This document shows positions 17,516-24,501 of a DNA stretch of 64,000 nt, in pieces (positions within the stretch are counted from its first letter, which is position 1; each line of letters begins with the position of its first letter). A program made the translations under genes and the position numbers. The notes beneath the pieces are model-generated. The model made no database searches. It saw only the letters and a list, made by a program, of their open reading frames with translations, and was not told the origin of the DNA. The stretch is taken from positions 1 through 64,000 of the forward strand of contig JAOUHG010000002.1 of NCBI GenBank assembly GCA_029865265.1. Reading direction: 5' to 3'. This stretch comes from Candidatus Krumholzibacteriia bacterium. Its GTDB lineage: Bacteria > Krumholzibacteriota > Krumholzibacteriia > WVZY01 > JAKEHA01.

Positions 17516-18415
17516 TTATGGCTCGCTCCTTTCATCGTCCTTGCGGATGAAACGCCCGTTCCTGAAGTAACGCTCCTCGTCGCCCGGGAGCAGGTAATAG
17601 AACCCGAACGTGATCTCCAGGTAGGGCTCCGGGAAATCCGCGGGCAGGGGTCTGAAGGGCGCGGCGCCCTTCACCGCGTTGCTGCTGGAGCGGTGCAGAG
17701 AGTCGTGCCCCTCCGTCTCCACCACCTCCATTCCCTCCATGTGCCCGTCCGGGTAGATACGAAACAACACCCACGTGTAGCCGTGCACCGCACCCAGGGT
17801 GGTGAACGCGATGGGTGGAATCCACTTCTGCTTGATGCGCCGCTTGAGGTCCAGCAGGTAGGGCGCGAAGTCCCACTCGGTCGTGTTGAGCGAAATGCCA
17901 CCGATGGTGGCACTGGCCGAGCCCTCGTGCTCGAAGTCGTGAGTCTCGTCGGGCAGCGACGGCTCGCGGCGCGGGCTGATCTGCTCGGTGAACTTGGAGC
18001 GCTGGATGGCCTCGCTGAGGCCGCCCTGCTCCACCGGCAACGGCGGCAGTTCGCTCTGGCCGCCCCCCTCCTCCCCCGGGGTGCGCGACGGGTTGTCGGG
18101 AACCGGAATGCGTCCTTCGCTGCGCGGCAGGTCGGAGTCCGTGTCGCGGCGGTCCAGATCGCTCGCGGCCGAAGAGACCGTGGAGAGAAAGCGGCTCTGC
18201 TGGTCGGTGGGCGTGGGCGTTTCCGGCGGCGAGACCAGCGTGAACTCCAGCGGCTCCACCCTCGGTTCCGGCTTCATGTCGATATCCAGCGACTGCACCG
18301 CATTGCGCAGTCCCGGCAGCAGCAGCAACGCGTGCAGCAGGACCGACACCGCGATGCCCCACATGAGGGCGCGATCGCGGCGATCCGGAATCCTGCCTGC
18401 CGTCATGGCGCTCAT
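17516..18415 (-). CDS. TonB-like energy transducer
   Basis: A 299-residue protein with a short cytoplasmic start, a single membrane anchor (MWGIAVSVLLHALLLLPGL, about 18-36, with the conserved His inside the helix), and a long periplasmic spacer rich in Pro, Glu and Asp (about 45-150: EPRVEPLEFTLVSPPETPTP). A globular TonB C-terminal-like domain (about 185-270) contains LKRRIKQKWIPP and TWVLFRIYPDGHMEGMEV. The ATG overlaps the methyltransferase stop (ATGA), and exbB starts 1 bp after its stop. Family members contact outer-membrane receptors. No TonB-dependent receptor gene is in the window; the barrel gene in the same operon is the nearest candidate partner. Confidence 0.85.
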   Translation of the reverse strand: MSAMTAGRIPDRRDRALMWGIAVSVLLHALLLLPGLRNAVQSLDIDMKPEPRVEPLEFTLVSPPETPTPTDQQSRFLSTVSSAASDLDRRDTDSDLPRSEGRIPVPDNPSRTPGEEGGGQSELPPLPVEQGGLSEAIQRSKFTEQISPRREPSLPDETHDFEHEGSASATIGGISLNTTEWDFAPYLLDLKRRIKQKWIPPIAFTTLGAVHGYTWVLFRIYPDGHMEGMEVVETEGHDSLHRSSSNAVKGAAPFRPLPADFPEPYLEITFGFYYLLPGDEERYFRNGRFIRKDDERSEP

Positions 18416-19242
18416 GCGTCACCCCGCGCCACCTCGAGGCGGCATATCACGAAGGCGCTCACCAGTTCGCGCAGCCCCGGCACGCGCGTCAGCGGCCGCA
18501 ACCACGCGTAACGCGCCGGTCGCAGTTCCAGAAGAGAAACGCGCAGCGAGGGGACCCCGCGCACGATCCCCAGGAAGCGCTTCACGCTCATGTGATTGAG
18601 ATCCTGATCGTATGATTGCATTATCTTCTTCACGCGCGCGTCGATTGCCTCGTTGCTTTCCGCCGGCCCGCGCTCCATCAGCACGCGCCGGATGGCACCC
18701 GCCAGTTGCGCCCGCGAAAACAGCAGGTGGCACCACGGCGTGTACACGTAGTCGTACAGGTGCGAACCCAGCGGCGAGTAATGCGGCGTAAAGAAAATCC
18801 ATATGGCGCCGCCACCGCTCACACTGCGCGCCATCTCGCCCAGCGCGCCCACCGGATCCGCAAAGTGTTCCATGGCATCGTTCGCCACCACGGTGTCGAA
18901 GGTGCCATCGGGCACCGGCAGCGCCGCTGCATCCGCCACCACGAAGTCCACCGCCGCCGCGTTGGCTTGCGCGTAACGCCGGCTCTGCTCCACGTTGTCG
19001 GCCGCGAGGTCGATGCCGACTGCGCGGGCACCCGACTCCGCGTACGCCACCGTCTTTCCCCCCAGGCCGCACCCCACGTCGAGCACCCGCTTGCCGCGGA
19101 GATCGTGGCGCGGGTCCATGTACGTGCGCGCGAACTCGCGTCCCCAGTGGTGCTCCCAGCGCGAGTACGCCTCCTGGGACTCGCGCCCGCCCACGTTGGG
19201 GCGCCGGAACACGCGGTTCAACCCGACGATCAAACCCGTCAT
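18412..19242 (-). CDS. Class I SAM-dependent methyltransferase
   Basis: A 276-residue Rossmann-fold methyltransferase. The start at 19242 (MTGLIVGLNRVFRR) was chosen because upstream codons are arginine-rich and overlap the ATPase gene. Motif I, VLDVGCGLGGKTVAYAE (about 58-74), binds SAM, with the acidic residue in VGIDLAADNVEQS; VVADAAALPV (motif II) and FDTVVANDAMEHF follow. A C-terminal part (about 190-276) is basic and aromatic. The substrate is unknown. It is placed between an ABC ATPase (19 bp) and tonB (4-bp overlap), an odd position for such an enzyme. Confidence 0.85.
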   Translation of the reverse strand: MTGLIVGLNRVFRRPNVGGRESQEAYSRWEHHWGREFARTYMDPRHDLRGKRVLDVGCGLGGKTVAYAESGARAVGIDLAADNVEQSRRYAQANAAAVDFVVADAAALPVPDGTFDTVVANDAMEHFADPVGALGEMARSVSGGGAIWIFFTPHYSPLGSHLYDYVYTPWCHLLFSRAQLAGAIRRVLMERGPAESNEAIDARVKKIMQSYDQDLNHMSVKRFLGIVRGVPSLRVSLLELRPARYAWLRPLTRVPGLRELVSAFVICRLEVARGDA

Positions 19243-19261
19243 GCGCGCGTTCCGTCCCCGC

Positions 19262-20383
19262 TCACGCCACCCCCGCCGCCGCCGGCTCCGGGGCGGCGTC
19301 GATGCGCCGGCCGTTCTCCTTCCAGAAGATATGGACGCGCCCGGCATCGACAAAGATCTCCGTGCTTTCATCCGCCGCGGGAACGAACTCGCGCGCACCC
19401 CGCGCCACCAGTTCCACTCCGCCCACCTCCAGGTGGGTCAGGGTTTCGTGCCCCAGCGGCTCGCGCAGCACGACGCGCGCGCGCAGCGCAACCGGCGCCG
19501 CCAGGCCGGCCGCGGCGGGATGGATGTCCTCCGGCCGGATGCCGATGCGCAGTTCGGCGCCGGGACGCGACGCGAGCACCGGCTCCAATGGTGCGGCCAC
19601 GCCGAAGCGGGTGCCGCCGCGTATGACCACGTCACCGCCCTCCCCGCGTCCGTCCGCGAAGTTCATGGCCGGGCTGCCCAGGAACGAGGCCACGAACGTG
19701 TCCAGCGGCCGCCGGTAGCACGCCTCCGGTCCGCCCACCTGGTGGATCCGCCCCTGGTTCATGATCACCAGCAGGTCCCCGATGGTCATCGCCTCCACCT
19801 GGTCGTGCGTCACGTACACCGACGTCACCCGCAGGCGGTCGTAGAGCCGGCGGATGGTGCCGCGCATCTCCGTGCGCAGCCGTGCGTCGAGGTTCGACAG
19901 CGGCTCGTCGAACAGGAACACGCGGGGCTCCCGCACGATGGCCCTTCCCAGCGCCACGCGCTGGCGCTGTCCGCCCGAGAGTTCCGCGGGCTTGCGACGC
20001 AGCAACGCGTCGAGTTCCAGCGTCTTTGCAATCTCCACCACGCGCCGCTCGACCTCGGCGCGCGGCATCTTGCGAACGCGCAGCCCGAAGGAGAGGTTCT
20101 GGGCCACGGTCATATGGGGGTAGAGCGCATAACTCTGAAACACCATCGCGATGTCCCGGTGCCGGGGTTGCATGGTGTCGAGGCGGGCATCGCCCAGGTG
20201 GATGCTGCCCGAGGTGGGCTGCTCCAGCCCGGCGATCATGCGCAGGAGGGTGGTCTTTCCGCAGCCGGACGGCCCCACCAGCACCACCATGCGCGGGCTG
20301 GGGACGGTGAGGTTGAAGTCCTCCACCGCCACCACACCACCGGCGAACTCCTTGCGAACACTCTTGAAGATCAGGTCGGCCAT
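19262..20383 (-). CDS. ABC transporter ATP-binding protein, MalK/UgpC (MsmX) type
   Basis: A 373-residue ATPase of the carbohydrate-import class. Walker A GPSGCGKTT is at about 37-45, the Q-loop in VFQSYALYPHMTV, the signature LSGGQRQRVALGRAI, Walker B VFLFDEPLSNLDA and the switch His in YVTHDQVEAM. A C-terminal TOBE/regulatory domain (about 240-360) includes LRIGIRPEDIHP. Such ATPases can power several sugar importers. No permease or binding-protein gene is adjacent, so it is an orphan subunit here, heading what looks like the TonB/ExbBD operon (19 bp to the next gene). Confidence 0.92.
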   Translation of the reverse strand: MADLIFKSVRKEFAGGVVAVEDFNLTVPSPRMVVLVGPSGCGKTTLLRMIAGLEQPTSGSIHLGDARLDTMQPRHRDIAMVFQSYALYPHMTVAQNLSFGLRVRKMPRAEVERRVVEIAKTLELDALLRRKPAELSGGQRQRVALGRAIVREPRVFLFDEPLSNLDARLRTEMRGTIRRLYDRLRVTSVYVTHDQVEAMTIGDLLVIMNQGRIHQVGGPEACYRRPLDTFVASFLGSPAMNFADGRGEGGDVVIRGGTRFGVAAPLEPVLASRPGAELRIGIRPEDIHPAAAGLAAPVALRARVVLREPLGHETLTHLEVGGVELVARGAREFVPAADESTEIFVDAGRVHIFWKENGRRIDAAPEPAAAGVA

Positions 20384-20531
20384 GACGGGTGTCGAGGGTA
20401 CGGCAGTGATGAAAGGAGGCGCAATCGCAAAGGGTCTCCGGGCGCGCCTTCACAACGACGACGGCGCCCCCGGGCGTCCGGAGGCGCCGCATCCACGCCT
20501 GTGTGCACGTACGTCGCGCCGGCTCCCGCGC

Positions 20532-21875
20532 CTACAGCGCCGCGCCCAGCGCGCGGTCCAGAATCTCGATGCCCTCGTCGACTTCGGCCCGGGTCAGGTT
20601 GAGTGGCGGCCGGAAGCGCACCGAGCGCTCGCCGCATCCCACGATGAGCAGTCCCAGCTCCCGCGCCTTGCCCAGCACCTTGGATCGTGTTTCCGCATCG
20701 GGGAGATCGAATGCGCACATCAGCCCGGCGCCGCGCGAGTTGGTGACCTTGGCGGGGTACTTGTCGCGCAGCCCGTGCAACCGCTCCTGCAGATAGCCGC
20801 CCGTCTCGCGCGCGTTCTCCACCAGACCGTCCTCGTCGGTCACCTGCAGGTAGCGCGTGGAGCGAACCATGTCGGTCAGGTTGCCGCCCCAGGTGGAGTT
20901 GATCCGGCTCGGCACCTTGAACACGCTGTCGACGTCGTCGAACTTCTTCGAGGCCAGGATGCCGCACACCTGCAGCTTCTTGCCGAAGGCGATCACGTCG
21001 GGCATCACCCCGGCATGCTCGATCGCCCAGAACTTGCCGGTCAGCCCCGCGCCGGTCTGCACCTCGTCGGCCACGAAGATGATCTCGTTCTCCTCGGTGA
21101 TCTCGCGCAGGAAGCGCAGGAACTCCGGCCGGAAGTGGTTGTCGCCGCCCTCACCCTGCACCGGCTCGATGATGAGCGCGGCAATGTCGTTGCGGTGCTT
21201 CTGGATGGCCTCCTTGATCTCGCGCTTTGCCTTCTCCTCCGCGGCGAGCACCTCATCCATGTGCTTATCGAGCGGGAAGATGACCCTGGGATTGGTGATC
21301 CGCGGCCAGTTAAACTTGGGGTAGTACTTGATCTTCACCGGGTCGGTGTTGGTGAGCGACATGGTGTAGCCGGAGCGGCCGTGGAACGCCTCGCGGAAGT
21401 GAATCACCTGCTGCCCGGTGTCCTTTGTTGCACCGCGCTGGTAGTTCTTCTGCACCTTCCAGTCGAACGCGGCCTTGAGCGCGTTCTCCACCGCCAGCGC
21501 GCCGCCCTCGATGAGGAACATGTGCGGCAGTTCCCCGGGGATGGCAAAGCGGTCCATCGCCTCCACGAACTCCGCCATCTGCTGGCTGTAGAAGTCCGAG
21601 TTGGAGGGCTTGTTCACCGCCGCCGCCGCGATCTTCGCGCGGAAGACGGGGTCGGTGAGCTTGGGGTGGTTGATGCCGACGGGCAGCGAGGCAAAGAACT
21701 GGAAGAAGTCCAGGTAGGTGCGTCCATCGCGCTTGTCCTTGAGCCGGACGCCCTGGCTGTTCTCGAGATCGACGACGATGGGGAATCCGTCCACCAGCAT
21801 GTGGCGTCCGATGGTGTCCAGAACCTGTTTGGGCTCGACGTGGATGTCGCTTCCGGCCCCGGTGATGTGCGCCAT
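20532..21875 (-). CDS. lat: L-lysine 6-aminotransferase
   Basis: A 447-residue class III PLP-dependent aminotransferase resembling L-lysine epsilon-aminotransferase, which converts lysine and 2-oxoglutarate to 2-aminoadipate semialdehyde and glutamate. The start at 21875 (MAHITGAGSDIHVEP) is supported by the ribosome-binding site AAGGAG. Visible features: EGGALAVENALKAAF, HFREAFHGRSGYTMS, the cofactor-binding aspartate in FVADEVQTGAG, and the PLP lysine in AFGKKLQVCG. The C-terminal arginine clamp is SVRFRPPLNLT. It appears to be transcribed alone. In other bacteria the product feeds lysine degradation or osmolyte/antibiotic routes; the context does not choose between these. Confidence 0.88.
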   Translation of the reverse strand: MAHITGAGSDIHVEPKQVLDTIGRHMLVDGFPIVVDLENSQGVRLKDKRDGRTYLDFFQFFASLPVGINHPKLTDPVFRAKIAAAAVNKPSNSDFYSQQMAEFVEAMDRFAIPGELPHMFLIEGGALAVENALKAAFDWKVQKNYQRGATKDTGQQVIHFREAFHGRSGYTMSLTNTDPVKIKYYPKFNWPRITNPRVIFPLDKHMDEVLAAEEKAKREIKEAIQKHRNDIAALIIEPVQGEGGDNHFRPEFLRFLREITEENEIIFVADEVQTGAGLTGKFWAIEHAGVMPDVIAFGKKLQVCGILASKKFDDVDSVFKVPSRINSTWGGNLTDMVRSTRYLQVTDEDGLVENARETGGYLQERLHGLRDKYPAKVTNSRGAGLMCAFDLPDAETRSKVLGKARELGLLIVGCGERSVRFRPPLNLTRAEVDEGIEILDRALGAAL

Positions 21876-22023
21876 GATTCGTTCTCCTTCAGGATGTGAC
21901 TGGGATAATCCAAGAGCCTTGAGCGGCCGCCCCCCGTCCCAACGGTCAGCCCCGGTCCATCGAAAGCTAACGGACGGCACGCGTGCGTGTCAAGGAGACA
22001 CACCGCCCGGGGAGCGGCAGCAG

Positions 22024-22046
22024 AACCTGTTTATTGCAAACAGGTT
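22024..22046 (-). terminator. Hairpin at the end of the amidohydrolase gene
   Basis: AACCTGTTT (22024-22032) and AAACAGGTT (22038-22046) are perfect 9-bp inverted repeats with a 5-nt loop, overlapping the stop codon of the amidohydrolase gene. There is no clear T-run after it on the minus strand, so it may be a 3' stabilising stem or a weak terminator. Confidence 0.4.
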
Positions 22047-23571
22047 ATCGGCGTCGCTTCAGACCGGACCTCGGCCCCGCAGCCGCGGCCGACCGGTGCA
22101 CTTCCCAACCGCCCACGTACGTCGCCTCCACGGCGATTTCGTCCAGATCGGCGAGCAGCGGATTCCCCGACAGAACCACCAGGTCGCCGGGCGAGCCGAT
22201 CTCAATGCCGTACGCGTCCTCGTCGCCGCCCAGCGCGTGGGCCGCGGTGGTGTAGCGCCGCAGCGCCTCCGCCGGACCAATGCGCTCCTCGGCCACCGGG
22301 TGGTGGGTGGCGCCGCGCATGCCGTACAACGGCCCGGCCGGCATACCGTCGGAACTGAACACGAAGGGCACCCCCGCGCGCAGCAGGCTCGCAAAACGGT
22401 TGCCGTGCCGACAGCGCTCTGCCCCCAGGCGGGTTTCGTACAGGCCGCCCTCTCCGGCCCAGTTGCGCACGAAGTTGGGCTGCATGACCAGCGGCACCCG
22501 CAGCCGCTTGCAAACTGCCAGTTCCTCGTCGCCCATGATCTCCGCATGCTCGATGCGGAAGCGGGCGTCCTCCACGCCGGTCTTCTCCATGGCGGCCAGC
22601 ACGGTGGCCAGCGCCCGGTCGCCGATGGCGTGCACCGCGCAGGCGATGTCCGCCTCGCGGCACGCGGCCAGTTCCTCCATGAGCTCGTCGCGCCCCACCA
22701 GCAGTTCCCCGTCGCCGGGGGCGTCCGCGTAGGGAGCGTGCAGCGCCGCGGTTCGCGCGCCCAGCGAACCGTCGGTGAATATCTTGATGCCCAGCGCGTT
22801 GACGCCGCTCGCCTCCTCCAGGCGATCACGCGCGTCGTCGAAATCGGCCGCTGGCACGTGCACGAGCGCACCCAGCCGCAACGGCCGGCCGCTCGCCTCC
22901 AGGCCCTCGACGTAGACGTCGATGGTGCTGGGGTCGACGATGTCGTGGATGGCGGTGATGCCGAGCGCGTGCAGCGCGGCGATGGCGCCGTCGATGGCAT
23001 CCACCATGGCGGCGCGCGGCGGACGGCTCGCGCGGTTGGCCTCGAACACGGCGTCCTCGGCAATGCGTCCCGAGGATGCATCGACGAAGCGCCGGGTGGT
23101 GAGTGCTGACAGCAGCGCCTGGTTCGCCACGCCCACGTGCCCGCAGATGCGACGCGCGTAGACCGGCCGGTCGGTGGCGATGGCGTCGAGGAGCGCGCGC
23201 GTGGGCAACGCGGGGTCGTCCCAGCCGCTCTCGTCGAAGTCGACCCCCACCACGGGTTCGCGTCCCGGGTGGGCGGCGGCCCACGCGGCCAGGCGCGCCA
23301 CGACATCGCCCGCGTTGCGCGCGCCCGAAAGATCGCAGCGCAGCTGCTTTCCGGCCAGCGCCAGCAGATGGAAATGGGCGTCGACGAACGAGGGGATGAT
23401 GTACTTGCCGGCGCAGTCGATCACGCGCACGTCGTCGCGCCCCCCGGCGTCCACCGCGCTGGACTTGCCACCCAGCGCGGCCACGCGGCCGTCGCTCACC
23501 CAGAGGGTGCGCTCTTCGAAGCGCACCTCGTCGACCCAGACCCGGGCCCCTGCAAATACGGTGGTGGACAT
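22045..23571 (-). CDS. Metal-dependent amidohydrolase (YtcJ/amidohydrolase 3 family)
   Basis: A 508-residue TIM-barrel hydrolase. The sandwich domain begins MSTTVFAGARVWVDEV. The metal-binding HxH is in SFVDAHFHLL (His66 and His68), the family's IKIFTDGSLGARTAAL segment follows, then CAVHAIGDRAL and RIEHAEIM (metal histidines), and the catalytic aspartate in VFSSDGMPAGP. Members of this branch hydrolyse amide or ester bonds in small molecules, and few have known substrates. No signal peptide was seen, so it is cytoplasmic. It is upstream of, and co-directional with, the lysine aminotransferase but separated by about 170 bp and a hairpin. Confidence 0.9.
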   Translation of the reverse strand: MSTTVFAGARVWVDEVRFEERTLWVSDGRVAALGGKSSAVDAGGRDDVRVIDCAGKYIIPSFVDAHFHLLALAGKQLRCDLSGARNAGDVVARLAAWAAAHPGREPVVGVDFDESGWDDPALPTRALLDAIATDRPVYARRICGHVGVANQALLSALTTRRFVDASSGRIAEDAVFEANRASRPPRAAMVDAIDGAIAALHALGITAIHDIVDPSTIDVYVEGLEASGRPLRLGALVHVPAADFDDARDRLEEASGVNALGIKIFTDGSLGARTAALHAPYADAPGDGELLVGRDELMEELAACREADIACAVHAIGDRALATVLAAMEKTGVEDARFRIEHAEIMGDEELAVCKRLRVPLVMQPNFVRNWAGEGGLYETRLGAERCRHGNRFASLLRAGVPFVFSSDGMPAGPLYGMRGATHHPVAEERIGPAEALRRYTTAAHALGGDEDAYGIEIGSPGDLVVLSGNPLLADLDEIAVEATYVGGWEVHRSAAAAGPRSGLKRRR

Positions 23572-23618
23572 TCCGCTATCCTAGCGGCATCGGCCGGCCG
23601 GGCACACCGCAAAAGTGG

Positions 23619-23660
23619 CAAAAAAAACAAGGGGGCCCGCCGAGTGTGAAGGCCCCCTTG
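23619..23660 (-). terminator. Strong Rho-independent terminator
   Basis: CAAGGGGGCC (23628-23637) pairs with GGCCCCCTTG (23651-23660), and on the minus strand the stem is followed by TTGTTTTTTTTGCC. It terminates the small secreted-protein gene at 23716-24093 and insulates the amidohydrolase gene downstream. Confidence 0.9.
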
Positions 23661-23715
23661 TCCCAACCCGCCCAGTGGTCACCGGACGGGCAGTCTCATC
23701 GCCGCACGCGAGAAT

Positions 23716-24093
23716 CTAGTCGTCGCAGGGGATGTCCTCCTGGTAGCCGCGGACGTCACGCTGGTATGCCCACGCCCGGCGGTGCTCGATGTTGACGGTG
23801 CGCTCGTCGACCAGGTTGCTGCACTGGTCGAACACGAACACCTTCCCCACCTCCAGATAGGTCCACTGCTGCCGGATCTTTCCGTACTCGTTGAGGCGGA
23901 TCCGGTGCGGCGTGTAGCCGTACTCGTCGTACACGGCCTTCATGTCGCCGGAGAGGTTCCGGAGGTACAGGAAGTGACGGAGATTCTTCCGCTCGCGCTT
24001 TCCGGTGACCTGCGGCGCGTAGTAAATCTCTTCCGCCACCACCGGGGCCGCAAACAGAAGCATCAGGCAGAAGATGCCGATGCGCTTGATCAT
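23716..24093 (-). CDS. Small secreted protein of unknown function
   Basis: A 125-residue protein with a clear signal peptide (MIKRIGIFCLMLLFAAPVVA, cleavage after residue 20). The mature 105 residues are rich in Tyr, Arg and Asn (EIYYAPQVTGKRERKNLRHF, DEYGYTPHRIRLNEYGKIRQ) with two cysteines near the end. No family was recognised. A good ribosome-binding site (AAGGAG, 8-9 nt) precedes the ATG, a candidate promoter or operator lies at 24144-24162, and a strong terminator lies downstream, so it is a self-contained single-gene unit. Confidence 0.75.
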   Translation of the reverse strand: MIKRIGIFCLMLLFAAPVVAEEIYYAPQVTGKRERKNLRHFLYLRNLSGDMKAVYDEYGYTPHRIRLNEYGKIRQQWTYLEVGKVFVFDQCSNLVDERTVNIEHRRAWAYQRDVRGYQEDIPCDD

Positions 24094-24143
24094 AGCCCTT
24101 ACTCCTTAAGACGCTAAAGCAATTGATGCAGGGCATTTATGGT

Positions 24144-24162
24144 TGTGACTTATTGTATCACA
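24144..24162 (-). promoter_or_regulatory. Candidate operator/promoter of the small secreted protein gene
   Basis: TGTGA and TCACA form an inverted repeat with a 9-bp spacer. On the minus strand the spacer contains TACAAT, a good -10 box, about 60 bp before the ATG at 24093. No convincing -35 box was seen. The 9-bp spacing differs from the CRP/FNR class (6 or 4 bp), so the binding protein is unknown. Confidence 0.3.
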
Positions 24163-24431
24163 TTGAGGCGGGTGGGGGCAAGCCGGGGTCTGTGAGGGAT
24201 GCCACTTCCCCGGGGTGGACCGGACGGGGGCATGGGGGGTCGAAAGGGACCGGCGGGGCGGGTGCGGGAAAAGAAATTGGGGCCGCTCGCCGTGTCTGTC
24301 GCTGAAGTTGGAACAGGGGCAACAGGCGGAAGACAAGCAGGCCCCAAAAGGGGTGGCACGGGCGGGGCCCGGGCCGTGGCGGCAGTATATCACACCCCCC
24401 GCGGTGTCTCCACCCGGTTTCCCCCACCCCG
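24163..24431. other. G-rich intergenic spacer
   Basis: No gene was recognised. The plus strand is strongly G-biased, with many runs of three to six G between 24168 and 24265, so it could form G-quadruplexes. It separates the terminator of the giant secreted protein from the upstream region of the small secreted protein gene. Confidence 0.4.
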
Positions 24432-24476
24432 GAAAAAGACCCCGGGGTCCCGCCCGAAGGCGGAACCCCGGGGGTC
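24432..24476 (-). terminator. Rho-independent terminator of the giant secreted protein gene
   Basis: On the minus strand GACCCCCGGGGTTCCGCC pairs (with one bulge) with GGCGGGACCCCGGGGTC around a TTCG-type tetraloop, followed by CTTTTTCC. It lies 26 bp after the stop codon at 24502. Confidence 0.9.
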
Positions 24477-24501
24477 CCAGGCTACGAAGCCGTCGGAGAG
24501 C

